Below, one piece after another: positions 35,671 through 47,119 of a DNA stretch of 64,000 nucleotides. A model generated the notes under the pieces. That model was not told the origin of the DNA, searched no databases, and saw only the letters and a program-made list of their open reading frames with translations. The DNA comes from Populus alba (lineage: Eukaryota > Streptophyta > Magnoliopsida > Malpighiales > Salicaceae): assembly GCF_005239225.2 (NCBI RefSeq), contig NC_133301.1, positions 12,524,318 through 12,588,317 on the forward strand, in the 5' to 3' direction. Position 1 is the stretch's first letter; each line of letters opens with the position of its first letter. A program made the position numbers and the translations under genes.

Positions 35671-38600
35671 ATGTTAGAGCAGTTGTTAATATTTACTAGA
35701 GGAGGATTGATTTTATGGACATGTAAAGAGCTAGGAAATGCGTTAAAAGGATCGCCGATCGATACTTTGATTCGATCTTGTCTGTTGGAGGAACGATCAG
35801 GTGCGGCGTCGTATAATTACGATGCGCCTGGTGCTGCCTCCTACACGCTTAAATGGACTTTCCATAACGAGCTTGGTCTCGTTTTTGTCGCTGTGTATCA
35901 GCGAATTCTCCATTTGTTGTATGTGGATGAGTTGTTGGAGATGGTGAAGCGTGAGTTTTCGGAGATTTATGATCCGAAGCGTGTGGAGTATTTTGATTTT
36001 GATGAGACTTTTAGGCAGCTTAGGAAGGAGGCGGAGGCGAGGGCGGAGGAGTTGAGGAAAGTGAAGCCGATGGGGAATGATGGGAGGAAGCAGCAGGTGG
36101 TGAAAAAGGGTAGTGGTGGGTTTGATGGAGGGAATAAAAAAAAATAAGAGTGATGCTAAGGAGGCTGATGGTGATGATGGGAAAGGTAGGAAGTTGGAGA
36201 ATGGACACTCCAATGGGAACCATAGTGTTGTTGGTGAAGGAAATAGAGGGATGGGTCTCGCTAATGGTAAAGAAAATGCGAGATCCAATAATGGGGCTTT
36301 TGATGTCAGCAAACTTCAGAAGCTGAAAAGTAAAGGTGTGAAAAAACCTACTGATACTAGTGTTGTTGTTAGAAAGGGTTCGAAAGCGGACCCGAAGACA
36401 AAGGTAACAAAGAAGAATAGAGTTTGGGATGATTCACCTAAAGATGCGAAATTGGATTTTACGGATCCTGTGGAGGAGAATGGGAATGAGAATATACAAG
36501 TTGTGGCAGCCGATCAAGGTGAAAGCATGATGGACAAAGAAGAGATAATTAGCAGTGACAGCGAGGAGGATGAAGAAGATGAGGAAGTTGGTAAGGACAG
36601 CAAGCCTGATGCTAAGAAGAAGGGATGGTTTTCATCTATGTTCCAGAGGTAAAACATTGCCATCTAAATCCTTGTTATTCATTGCTTTGATTACCACCAA
36701 TCCGTTAAGTTGTTTTTCATTAAGGTACTGGATATAGAGTATCTCTTCAAGTTCTATGTTTTTAACAAAAAAAAAAATTGCAGCCTCTTGTGACTTTTAC
36801 TAGTGTTTTTGGGGTTTGTCATTGTGGCATCTGAGTTAAAGACTCCATAATAACTATTACCATGGATTTTTGGAATGTACAATTAGTTTTTGGGTAATTA
36901 GATAGTTATTACCTTTGCTTTATCAATTGAGCGTCATTACGTCTCTTAGTGTTCTCTGGCAAATCCATTATGTAGAAAAGCTCAAGCTTATTCTATGCTT
37001 TAATGAACAGGGTATATGATTCACAGTATATATCTAACTGTTCTATTTATAATTTAACATCTTATGAGAAGTTTCTTCCTTGAGATTGATGTGTATGTGA
37101 GACTGGGGTGATGGCTTGCCCAGTTGGCATTTTTTCTCTTCACCATGAATGCATGCTTCCACAGTTTTTTCTGTTGTCTCTCCTGCGTTATGAGATGTGC
37201 AACAAACTTTATGCATGAATCTTTAGACAGAATGTGGGAGGCTAGCATTGGTTATGCAGGGTTTGACTTTGTCAAACTGTCTGTTGGTATGTATAATGGG
37301 CATGATATTCCTTTTTCAAGGGTTCTCCTACTGAACTCAATCAAAGTTGAATCTCATAATTTGGACTAGGCTTTTCTTCCTCATATGACTCTTACATGAA
37401 TTTATTATGCTTTCCTTGGCTCAGTATTGCTGGTAAGGCAAACTTGGAGAAGGCAGACCTGGAGCCAGCTTTGAAAGCTCTCAAGGATAGGCTCATGACC
37501 AAGAATGTGGTATGTTCCTGTATCTGCTAGATATTCAGTCAATCATACTTCCCTGTCCTATTTAACATTCTTATGGAGTTACTGTCCCGTGGCAATCTCA
37601 GGCTGAGGAGATAGCTGAGAAGCTTTGTGAATCAGTTGCGGCTAGTCTTGAAGGTAAAAAGCTGGCGTCTTTCACAAGGATATCTTCCACAGTGCAGGTT
37701 TGTTATATCAAAAGTGTCTTCATTTTTCATCTTTCCCTTTTGATTTAGGAATAAGCTTAATCTCACTTTCATACTGATTTTATGGCTGCAGGCTGCTATG
37801 GAAGAAGCACTTGGCCGTATTTTAACTCCTAGACGCTCTATTGACATATTGAGGGATGTACATGCTGCAAGGGAACAGAGGAAACCATATGTTGTTGTTT
37901 TTGTTGGCGTCAATGGGGTTGGAAAGTCCACAAATCTGGCTAAGGTGAAGCTAAGCTCGTATCATTGTGATTATTATTATTGAATTATCATCAAGTCACT
38001 AAGCTCGTATCATTGTGATTATTATTATTGAATTATCATCAAGTCACTAAGTTCGTATCATTGTGATTATTATTATTGAATTATCATCAAGTCACGCATC
38101 CTTACTGGGTAGGCTGTTTTTACATGTCATGATGCAGGTTGCATACTGGCTTCTGCAACATAAGGTCAGTGTTATGATGGCTGCTTGTGATACGTTTAGG
38201 TCAGGAGCTGTTGAGCAGCTGAGGACTCATGCACGCAGACTTCAGGTACAGAATTGATATCACATATTAATGTTGTTGAAGTTATCTGGCCTCTTGATCC
38301 AGTGCTTGTTTGTTTCTGTGATTCATGCCTGTAAAGGAAGCTTGACGTGATAGTCTTTTTTTTTTCCTGGTTAGATCCCTATATTTGAAAAGGGCTATGA
38401 GAAAGATCCAGCGGTTGTTGCAAAGGAAGCAATTCAGGAGGCTACACGCAATGGTTCTGATGTTGTTCTCGTTGATACCGCTGGCCGAATGCAGGTGCTT
38501 TATGATTTAATGCTTTATCATGGAGATTGACATGTACTATCTGGTGTAGTAAAATTTTGTTATTGTTTGATTGACTCTGTTCAATTTTCCTACAGAAATT

Positions 38601-39287
38601 GTGTGAAAACTTTTTCTGTAAGAACACCTTTATAGTATCAAAATGCTAGTCAATACAAAATGAGTTGGATAGAATCAGGGGGGTCTATGTTTTGCTTTTA
38701 CCTCGCTTTTCTATTTGCTTTTTTTTTTTTGTAATTCAATTTTCATGTATTTCAGGACAATGAACCATTAATGAGAGCTCTCTCAAAGCTAATTTACCTC
38801 AACAATCCTGATCTGGTCTTGTTTGTTGGAGAGGCCTTGGTAGGAAATGATGCTGTTGATCAGCTATCAAAGTTCAATCAGGTTTAGTTCTTATATCCTC
38901 TCATCCGTTGTGTTATTTTGTTTTGTTGCATCCACATTCAGTTTATAAAGCAACATCCCTTGCTCTTTTTCTTTGCAGAAATTAGCGGACCTATCAACTT
39001 CACCCAATCCTAGATTAATTGATGGGATTTTGCTCACCAAGTTTGACACAATCGATGATAAGGTAGAGTTACAGAAGGCGGTTATTTCTTTTTTTTCCTT
39101 TTGAGTTATTTGTTATATTTACCAACTAAATGTTGCCTGCAATTTTCTTTGATGAGTGTAGGTCGGAGCTGCACTGTCGATGGTTTACATCTCTGGCTCA
39201 CCGGTCATGTTTGTAGGCTGTGGTCAATCTTACACCGATCTCAAGAAGTTGAATGTGAAAGCTATCATCAAGACTCTCCTTAAATGA
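35671..39287 (+). CDS. Signal recognition particle receptor subunit alpha (docking protein), with an apparent +1 frameshift in an A9 run
   Basis: Nine coding exons: 35671-36648, 37425-37509, 37602-37697, 37792-37944, 38138-38245, 38375-38494, 38756-38881, 38979-39062, 39162-39287. The product docks ribosome-SRP complexes at the ER membrane as a GTPase with SR-beta. The N-terminal SRX domain ([12 protein letters not shown], about residues 1-130) is followed by a charged Lys/Glu/Asp linker and the NG GTPase domain. That domain shows [10 protein letters not shown] (P-loop), DTAGRMQ (G3), TKFDTIDD (G4) and GQSYTDL. In exon 1 the frame ends at TAA after the A9 run at 36136-36144; reading eight A bases instead continues the linker through FQ and gives correct phase at every later junction, about 624 aa in total, close to the Arabidopsis protein. 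All other splice sites and motifs are intact. A sequencing or assembly homopolymer error is the likeliest cause; a real disrupted allele cannot be excluded. Confidence 0.9.
37951..38094 (+). repeat. Three tandem 48-bp units in an SRP receptor alpha intron
   Basis: Units start at 37951, 37999 and 38047; the first two are identical and the third differs by a single C to T (AAGCTCG versus AAGTTCG). They fill most of the 193-base intron 37945-38137 and do not touch the splice sites. Confidence 0.92.
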
Positions 39288-39761
39288 GTGTGTTCCTCCT
39301 CCTATGAATGTTTGTTGAGCAAATGCTGTTCTCTTTGTTTGTCTGCTCTGAATCCTACTGCGAACGAATAACTCGCTGCCAAACTAGTATATTTGTCAAA
39401 CTCAGTGTTGGAGGTGAATCAGTCTCTTGAGGCTGTATGCTATGATATTAATTATTGTTTTATTGTTCCTTCGCTTCCTGTTGTGTTCAAGCTTCTCTCT
39501 CAGACACACTCGCACTCGAACTCGCAGTTTGTTTCCGTTCTCACGTCAACGTATGGATCCAGGCAATTGTCGATGTTGGATTTGAGCGTGACAATTCGTT
39601 CTTTCTCGCCGGTGCCTGCGCAACGTTAGTGGCTGGATCAAAATATATTTTTTAACGTAAGAAATTAATTAGGCACTTTTGGCGTGCACTATCAGTGTGT
39701 TTTTTAAAAGTAAGAAAAATTTACGACTCGGTTATAGCAATTAAATTTAATAAGTTCACTT

Positions 39762-40062
39762 CATCTGATCATATAATAAACAGATAATTATGATAAATCA
39801 CAACAGGACACTCGTTTCCTAAACAATATTCCATTATCATTCCAAAAATTAGTAATTTCGTTTCATCTGGTCATATAATAAACATATAATTATGATAAAT
39901 CACAACAGGACACTCGTTTCATAAACAATATTCCATTATCATTCCAAAAATTAGTAATTTCGTTTCATCTGGTCATATAATAAACATATAATTATGATAA
40001 ATCACACTGACTAGGACACCTGTTTCATAGACAATATCCTATTATCATTCCAAAAATAAGCT
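39762..40062. repeat. Three tandem units of about 102 bp
   Basis: Units begin at 39762, 39864 and 39966 with CATCTG(A/G)TCATATAATAAACA. Each then carries TAATTATGATAAATCACA, GGACAC, TGTTTC/CGTTTC and ATTATCATTCCAAAAAT. Units 1 and 2 are nearly identical; unit 3 has a few changes and a short insertion. Confidence 0.9.
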
Positions 40063-42319
40063 TAAAAAAAATTATCACCCTGATATTTTTAATGCTAAGT
40101 GTACTCAAAACATAAATTTAATAATACAACACACGTATGTTGTCACGGGAAACACTTAGCTTAACTTGGATTGGCTTAAAAGAAAATAAATTTTAAGATA
40201 ATGCACTCTTTTTAATGTCTCTCTTAGCTTAACTTAAAATAAAAGAAATTTCAAAATGATATTCTCTTTCTAATATCAAGATTCAAGATAATGATATGTT
40301 GATAAAAGATATATTGAATTGATACAAGTTAACTCGTTAAATATGTGATCCGAGTGATGGAATTAATTGAGTTTAATAATTTTGTTTTTCTTAAATTATA
40401 TGATAATAAAATTCAATCATCAGAATTAATAAACCTACTAAAACAAAAAAATAATAATTATGATGAGTTGCACAAAAAGAACATTGATTAAAAATGAAGT
40501 AAAAAATAAATGAAACCACATAAAATAACATATAAAAATCATTCTTAGTTAATCTAAAAATCTAAAAATAATTATACATGCAATATTATAAATTATTTAA
40601 TTCTTAAGAAAGTTAATATCATTCAACTAGAAAAAAAAAAAAAAAAACAAGTCAGCTATACAAGCCTATTAGCTTTACATAGCTGAGCCTCAATTTTTGT
40701 CTTTAAAATTCATCATTTGTCTAATATTTTTTTTTAAAAAATAAATAGATAACCCATCATTTAGGTGTCTAAGATTTAACCACTATAAAGGTGGCTAAAA
40801 GTTCAAGCTTTGTTTTTTTCTAACCTTAAAATTTAATTTCTAATCTATTTTGATCTAGAAACACTAAAAAACACTCATAACCTTAAAAAACTAATTACTC
40901 AACTCAAACGACCCTCAAATTAGTTAAAAAACACATAAAAAAAAAAAAAAACAAACAAGAAAAAATCTTTCAACCCTAATCTATTTTTTCAAGTAATAAT
41001 AAAAGTTTAAAAACATTTTAGTGACACTTCTCTTATCAAAAGAAACACTAACATCAAATGTGGTCAGTTTAGTAAATTACATGAGAATAATCAACCTTTT
41101 TCTATTTTCGTCATTGTTTTTCTATGAGCCTCTCTCTTTTCTCATACTCACAAACTATACCATAAATAAATAAAGTTATGTATTAAATCATATAATTTCA
41201 AAACTCAAGGTATCAAGGTATAAACTTTTTAAAAAAATTAAGCTTAATAGGCGTTAACACCCTTCTGTTTTTTTTTTTTTTTTTTTTAAAAAGAAATGCT
41301 TCTATCTTATCAAGGTTTTAGTTTTGGTCCCATCATTATTAATTCTTCACAATTAATAAATTCTTGTAAAATCAAGAACTAATTTATGTCCGGACTTTTT
41401 TAGAATATAATAACTTGATGAGAGATAATCGGTGTAAAACAAATTACCAAATTAAATCACCAAATACCACAATATTAAAGGATAAAAAAAAATTAATGGC
41501 CTGACTAAATAAAATAATCCAAGGACCAATTTTTTTTATAACCATTTTATTTGATTTTAAAAAAGAAAAACCAGCAACAAATGTAGATTGGCTAGATTTT
41601 TTTAAATTTAATTTGATTTTTAGTTTTTCACCCGTTAAAAGACATTCTGGATTTTAAATGGGGTTACTAAAGTTGTTTAGATTTTAGAGGATGCCGGGAG
41701 TGCGGGTTTGACCTTCTAAACCTAAGTACTTCAGGGTTTTTTATGGGATGGTCGTGCAGGCTTCGCAGTCTAGGCACATGAGCACTTGGGTCTTTTTTCC
41801 TCTCTTTTTTCTATGTATTAAAATGAAATACTTTTAAATAAATTGTTTTAAAAATCATTTAATTATATCATGTTTTTTTTTAAAATAAACCTAGATATTT
41901 TTATGTTATGTGTTTTTTTTAATAATTATATATGAAACTAATATGCACATTATTTTCTTAAAAAAAAAACTACACACGAATACTCAATGATAATATAATA
42001 TATATTTTTTATTATAAATTTTTTTATTATTTCTTTGCATTAATTATTTTTTATATAGCCATATAAAAATAATTAAAAAATTATTATTTATTTATTTATT
42101 TAATATTGGTTAATGGATATGATAGATTTTTATATAAAAAACCATGCTTCTGATGAAAAAAAAATATTCTTCATAAAAAAATGAATAAGTAAAAAGAAGT
42201 TTCGGCTAAAAAATACATGTTTTCTGCTAAATTTAAATCATTTGAACTTTTATTTTAATTGTTTTAAGTTTTTACCTTGTTGATAAAAAGTAAATTTATA
42301 AAATAAAATAATAAGAGAC

Positions 42320-42720
42320 ATATGAACAGTGAACTAGCTAAAAGATCTGGGGTGGCTTTCACGGTTGATATGAACAGTGATCTAGCTACCCAGATATTTT
42401 AGTTTTTCCTCCTTGTTAATTCCCAGACCAGGCGGCCCTGCCTGGTTTTAACCTTTAACAGTGTTGGCGGAGGGGCAGATCATGTAATTCTACGCTCCTT
42501 TCCAGCCCTTTTGTGTCAGTGTGGTAAAGAATGTAATTTTGTTCTCTTTGGGCCTACAGTGTAGATTTTGGACTGTTCCACTAACAGGACCAGAGGAGTG
42601 CCCCTCATGGGAATATTCGCTCGCAGCCTCCAAAGATCAAATGGGTGGTTTTAGATATTGTGGTTGCCAAGTCACTGATTGCAGATTAAACTAGGTACCA
42701 TATGCACTGAAATCCGAAAT
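42320..42720. mobile_element. Unclassified transposon-like block
   Basis: This stretch is clearly less AT-rich than its surroundings and has a short duplication (ATGAACAGTGA followed by CTAGCTA) at 42322 and 42368. There is no coding frame. Dispersed elements with a GTGAACAGT phrase are common in plant genomes, but I cannot name the family. Confidence 0.3.
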
Positions 42721-42809
42721 AGTAAACACAGCTAGATTTTTATTATTATTATTATTAACAACATAGAGGAATCTTTTTTTTATTGTCAATTTTACCACCT
42801 AGCAACCTG

Positions 42810-42816
<7 letters not shown>

Positions 42817-42885
<69 letters not shown>
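42817..42885. repeat. (AT)n microsatellite, about 69 bp
   Basis: Uninterrupted TA/AT dinucleotide run of roughly 34 units. Likely length-polymorphic and able to form cruciform DNA. Confidence 0.95.
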
Positions 42886-42888
<3 letters not shown>

Positions 42889-42894
42889 GTTGAT

Positions 42895-43520
42895 CAGAAG
42901 GATAGTTTCATGAGTTTTTTCAAAATATTTTCTATTTAGTTATTTCAATTTTATAAATTTAAGTTTTGTATTATTATTATTTGTATCTTGTAATGTTGAG
43001 TTTGTTAGAAATTAGATCTCATAATTTTTTTAGATGTACTTTTTATTAAGTTAACTCGGTTTCATGATTTAGATTTTTGTTTTGACATGTTAACCCGAGT
43101 TAAGTTAATTATTTTTTTTGTTCTTTTTTTATTTTATTATTCAAGATTGGGTTGCTTAATAATTGAATTTCATTTATTTTTTTTATTTTTTCTTTATGGA
43201 TTATCTTAGTCTCATGATCTGGATCATGAATTTTATAGATTAATTCAAATTGACTCATATTTTTTTTTTCTTTTTAATTGAATTTTTTTTCAATGTTGCC
43301 TTTTAAAATTGAATTAATTAAGAATTTAGCTTTATAATTTATTTTTATTAGATTTTTATGGAATTATCACAGTTATATGAATTTGATCACAGATTTAACA
43401 AATTAACCTGAATTAACTCGAGTTAATCCATAATATTATCACCTTAATACTTTTTAATACACACACATCATCTATTGTCTCAATATTTTAAAAAAATATA
43501 TCTTTCAATATACATTAAAT
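42895..43520. repeat. Copy of the dispersed AT-rich repeat family
   Basis: Contains the recurring sequence themes AATTAGATCTCATAATTT, AGTTAACTCGGTTTCATG and TTAACCCGAGTTAAG. The second half (from about 43140) repeats the theme again. Boundaries approximate. Confidence 0.5.
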
Positions 43521-43689
43521 TTTTAGTTCTTTTATTAAAAAAATATTATCAACGCTATAATAACTTTTTATATTATTTTTTTTATCTAGTGGAGCACTTG
43601 TGAATTATCTAGTTATCTCTAACTAAACAAGTGATTCAGTTACCTAACAAAAATATATACCCAAACCAACTCTATATCCCCGTGCCTTC

Positions 43690-43960
43690 AAAACAGAACC
43701 TACCCTATCAATTTGTTAAATTTATTATTTTTTAAATTTATTTTTTTATGAGATTAACCCAATCTTATAACTCAAAATCATGAATTTAAAAAATTAACTT
43801 GGATTATTTTTTATTTTTTTTAATTGATTTTTTTTTAAAAAAATTTCATCATTCAAACTTTAGAATTTATTTTAATTTTATTTTTTATATAATTATTATA
43901 ATCTCATAATAGACTACGTACATATTAGACTGAGGTGACTATATTCACTCGGTTTCTTAG
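43690..43960. repeat. Partial copy of the dispersed AT-rich repeat family
   Basis: Shares ATGAGATTAACCCAATCTTATAACTC-like and TTTCATCATTCAAA phrases with the other copies. Truncated and diverged. Confidence 0.4.
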
Positions 43961-44985
43961 GTTAGCCTCGTTTGTCTCTTCTTTTTGTGTCTCATGTTTG
44001 CTGCATAAAATGCACACAGTTGTATGCAAATGCGTGACTCTTTTTTTTTTTTTTTTATCTTATTGCTAGGGAATTGATGAAGCAAAATATAGGAAACAAT
44101 ACTCGATACTTGCAGATGGATGTGACGAAGAAATAAAATAATTTAGAGCGATGCTAGCCATTTCTCTAGATATATATATATAGAATGTTTCCGATGAGTT
44201 CAGGCTCAAGAAGCAAAAAATTATGAGTTCCACATCAAAGTTTTCATTAATAAATAAATAATTTTTTTTTTTATTTTTTTCCAAAAAAACCAAATTATTT
44301 TATACTTTCTAAGATATATTTTTATTAATTATGAAATTATGAATTTATTAGTAGTTTTGCAAGAAACTATGCATTAATTTGTTTTTTATGATAACTAGGG
44401 GCTAGTTTTGTATCATTGCCATTCATTGTTTTTTTTTTTTTTATAAAAAAAATTGTTATAAAAAAGTTTACTAGCTTTCATCAATATCCTTTCTTGAAGT
44501 CCCCACTTGTTATTTATTTCATGATTATTTTTAAATATATTGCCGGTACAGAAAGGCAAATTTAAAGAGTTGGACCTTATATTTCTTTGATAGTTTCTTT
44601 TATATCTATGTTAATGATGGAGATGATAATTGATTTATTTATTTATTTTTCAAATTAAAACCTTTTTATTTTTGCAATATTTTGATATTGTGTTTGTGTT
44701 GAATTACTTTAAATTTAAAGTTCTATTAAATCTTAATTATTTAGAAATATTTAAAATTTTAAAATTATATTTAAATAATTGACATTGTATATTTGTATTT
44801 GTATTGTATAATTTAAAATTAATTTATTTTAAAATTTAAAGTAGAATCATAAATATTGAACTAATATTATGAATTATAAATGATCCGGGACGAAACGCGA
44901 AAATATTCTGGAATGGAAATATATACACACATTACACATATACACAGTAAGAACTTCTCCTTCCCATGCACACGTCGTACACTAC

Positions 44986-44986
<1 letters not shown>

Positions 44987-45013
<27 letters not shown>
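44987..45013. repeat. A27 homopolymer next to the VTL gene 3' end
   Basis: Uninterrupted run of about 27 A bases on the plus strand, 90 bases beyond the stop codon of the minus-strand iron transporter gene, so a poly-T tract in its 3' flank. Confidence 0.9.
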
Positions 45014-45016
<3 letters not shown>

Positions 45017-45100
45017 AAAAGGAAAGAAAATAAACAACACAGACAATACAGCATGGAATTTAATAGTACCGGGAGAGAAGGGTATAGCATACTGCCATAC

Positions 45101-45775
45101 TCATAACCCAGTTGACCCAATCGACTTGGTTAGGCCAAAGGTTATGGCCATAGCGAACCATCCTCCGATCAAAACCCTAAGGGATGACTTAATAGTCGGT
45201 GCCTTCCCCAACACAGCCCCTAACCACCCAAAAGCCATTAAAGCCACGGTGACTGCCGCAACCACCACTCCCAGCCTCAACTTGTACTGTCCGATGAAAG
45301 AAGCAGCTAGAACTGGCACTGATGCACCAAGTGCAAAGGAAAGAGCTGAAGCTGCAGATGCTTGCGTTGGGCTTGGCAAATTCGCCTTCTCTCCCTCTTC
45401 TTCCTCCGGTAGTTCTTCGCTGTCCCTTCGTAATTGCTTGTCTCTCCTTATTTGTGCCAACTCAATATCAAGTTGAGACTGCACAGACACAAACTCGCCT
45501 ATAGCCATGCTAGAAGCCCCAGCTACCAAACCAGCACACCCGGTTAGAATCATGGCCTTAACATCTTGTTTCACAGCGCCGACACCCATCATCAATGACC
45601 CGATGGAAACCAAACCATCGTTGGCACCAAGGACCGCGGCACGTAGCCACTGTGATCTTTTCGAGTAGTCGAAGTCTTTGGTTTCAACCTCTGGTGTTGC
45701 TTGTTGCTCAAATTCTTGGCCAGGAAGGGGAAACCTGGCATCATCAATATTAAGGGATGTCTGGGTGGCGGCCAT
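45101..45775 (-). CDS. Vacuolar iron transporter homologue (VIT/CCC1 family, VTL/nodulin-21-like)
   Basis: A single intronless exon encodes 224 aa from ATG at 45775 to the stop at 45101-45103. The family exports Fe2+ (and Mn2+) from the cytosol into the vacuole. Visible features are five predicted hydrophobic helices; the first-helix motif LGANDGLVSIGSLMMGVGA with its conserved Asp; the second-helix GAGASSMAIGEFVSVQSQ-type segment with Met, Gly and Glu; then a cytosolic loop (RRDKQLRRDSEELPEEEEG) and helices 3-5 (SFALGASVPVLAA, LGVVVAAVTVALMAFGWLGA, LIGGWFAMAITFGLT). The loop is much shorter than the metal-binding domain of true VIT1, which puts it in the VTL subgroup. A TATA box lies about 105-115 bases upstream. 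Lack of introns is normal for VTL genes. Substrate is inferred from the family. Confidence 0.92.
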   Translation of the reverse strand: MAATQTSLNIDDARFPLPGQEFEQQATPEVETKDFDYSKRSQWLRAAVLGANDGLVSIGSLMMGVGAVKQDVKAMILTGCAGLVAGASSMAIGEFVSVQSQLDIELAQIRRDKQLRRDSEELPEEEEGEKANLPSPTQASAASALSFALGASVPVLAASFIGQYKLRLGVVVAAVTVALMAFGWLGAVLGKAPTIKSSLRVLIGGWFAMAITFGLTKSIGSTGL

Positions 45776-45879
45776 GGAATTGAGAACTGGACTGGAAATA
45801 ATGAAGATTTGATTAGAATATAGGATGGTATATAGAAGAGAAGACTTCAGACTGTGAAGGACACACGCCTCAACAAGGG

Positions 45880-45888
45880 TATATATAG
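45880..45888 (-). promoter_or_regulatory. Probable TATA box of the VTL gene
   Basis: On the minus strand the sequence reads CTATATATACC, about 105-115 bases before the ATG at 45775. Good plant TATA consensus. Confidence 0.65.
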
Positions 45889-46139
45889 AATATGTTTGCT
45901 ACGGTGCAAGAAAAGGGGCCAACATGTCCACCAATGAAAGAAAATGCTTTATACATCTAACAGCATTAATTATTCTAATTATCATTTACGGTCCATATTT
46001 CAGGAAAAAGTATATGTAGGGCAACAATGCTTTACCATACTAAATAATAATGTCCGCGAGAGATTGTTAAAGCTAGGAAATGGATATATTGGGGGCATTT
46101 AGAGAGTCATATTGTATATATGGTTTTAATTAGGGTTTT

Positions 46140-46560
46140 ATGCGGCCTATACAGAGGTTAAATCTGTATGTGGACAAACAAGATTCGATTTTATCAAGCA
46201 ATATTACTGTTCTGAGACTTTTCTCAGTTTTCAACGGGCACTTGTAAACATGGGGAAAAGAAAATTGATTAATGAAATGGAGGCGCATCCTCATCATCAT
46301 TAATTTACAGTGATCGGGGGGGAAACAGGATGCCGATGCCCCTCCATTTCATTAATCAATATTCTTTTCCGACAGTTTGTATTTGGACAAAGTAACAAGA
46401 TCAGCCTTCATTTTATCATATATTATTATTGCTCGGAGTCTTTTCTGGGTTTTCAACGGGCATTGGGTCTTATTTTTGCATAAACAAACTGTCTGGAAGG
46501 AATTTTGATGATGATAAAAGAGATGGGGGCCGGCGCATCCTGTTTTTGCCCATACAAGGC
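46140..46560. repeat. Degenerate duplication with an internal inverted repeat upstream of the VTL gene
   Basis: Two related direct copies can be traced: GTATGTGGACAAACAAGAT near 46166 and GTATTTGGACAAAGTAACA near 46379; TTTTCAACGGGCA near 46229 and 46450; GGCGCATCCT near 46282 and 46533. Between them, arms at about 46253-46290 and 46327-46370 form an imperfect inverted repeat around ATTGATTAATGAAATGGAGG. A GACAGTTTGT / ACAAACTGTC pair flanks 46371-46493. Confidence 0.6.
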
Positions 46561-46659
46561 TATTTGTAGGGTGTCCATCTCTATTACGTCTCTTATTCCA
46601 TTCTTGATCATAAGATTAACTACACTAAATAAATTGGGTTTCCTCTCCTCTTATATATA

Positions 46660-46693
46660 CAATTTTAATTTTCTTATAAAAGAATCACTTCCT

Positions 46694-46747
<54 letters not shown>

Positions 46748-46781
46748 AGGAAGTGATTCTTTTATAAGAAAATTAAAATTG
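46660..46781. repeat. Perfect 122-bp palindrome with an (AT)n core
   Basis: The left arm runs from 46660 and the right arm ends at 46781, exact reverse complements of each other over 41 bases (each includes TCTTATAAAAGAATCACTTC or its complement) and joined by an AT run at about 46696-46745. The whole is symmetrical about 46720/46721. The AT run produces a meaningless Tyr-Ile open frame. Confidence 0.93.
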
Positions 46782-47119
46782 TTTTCTTTCCATCCATTTT
46801 CCCCATTAAATGCTTTTAGCTTCTTTTTTCTTTTAATTTTATTCTTCAATATTTTGTTAATTTTAAATTCATCATCATAAATTATTTCAGTTTGTTTTCT
46901 ATAAATTTAAGCAATCTCAAACAAACATTTTAGTATTTAGCTGGTGTTTAGTTTTGCAAGCATTAATTTTTGTTATCATATCATTAAATAAAAATTAATT
47001 TTTTTAAAAAAATAAAGCTTTTAAACTCAGTGGGAGTTAAGTTGCTAAACCCAAGTTGTTTAAACAAGTTATTGTCTCAATATTCCAAAAACAAATATCA
47101 TGAATTTTTTTAAAGTTAA

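Larger units (their letters stand above)
39662..45100. other. Gene-poor, repeat-rich region
   Basis: No gene supported in 5.4 kb. It holds a three-unit 102-bp tandem repeat, a 69-bp AT microsatellite, two or more copies of the dispersed AT-rich repeat family, a GC-richer block near 41,690-41,800 and a transposon-like stretch at 42,320-42,720. The minus frame at 44066-44293 lacks coding signs. Confidence 0.55.

Noticed and set aside
35797..36312. Long minus-strand frame opposite the SRP receptor exon
   Set aside because: It is a shadow of the charged, Lys/Glu-rich linker on the plus strand; Leu/Pro/Ser-rich with no domain.
44880..45476. Plus-strand 198-aa frame
   Set aside because: It runs through the A27 tract and is antisense to the conserved iron transporter coding region.
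46505..46756. Open frame ending in a long Tyr-Ile repeat
   Set aside because: The Tyr-Ile stretch is translation of the AT microsatellite inside the palindrome; the same artefact occurs at 50096-50377 and 30157-30402.
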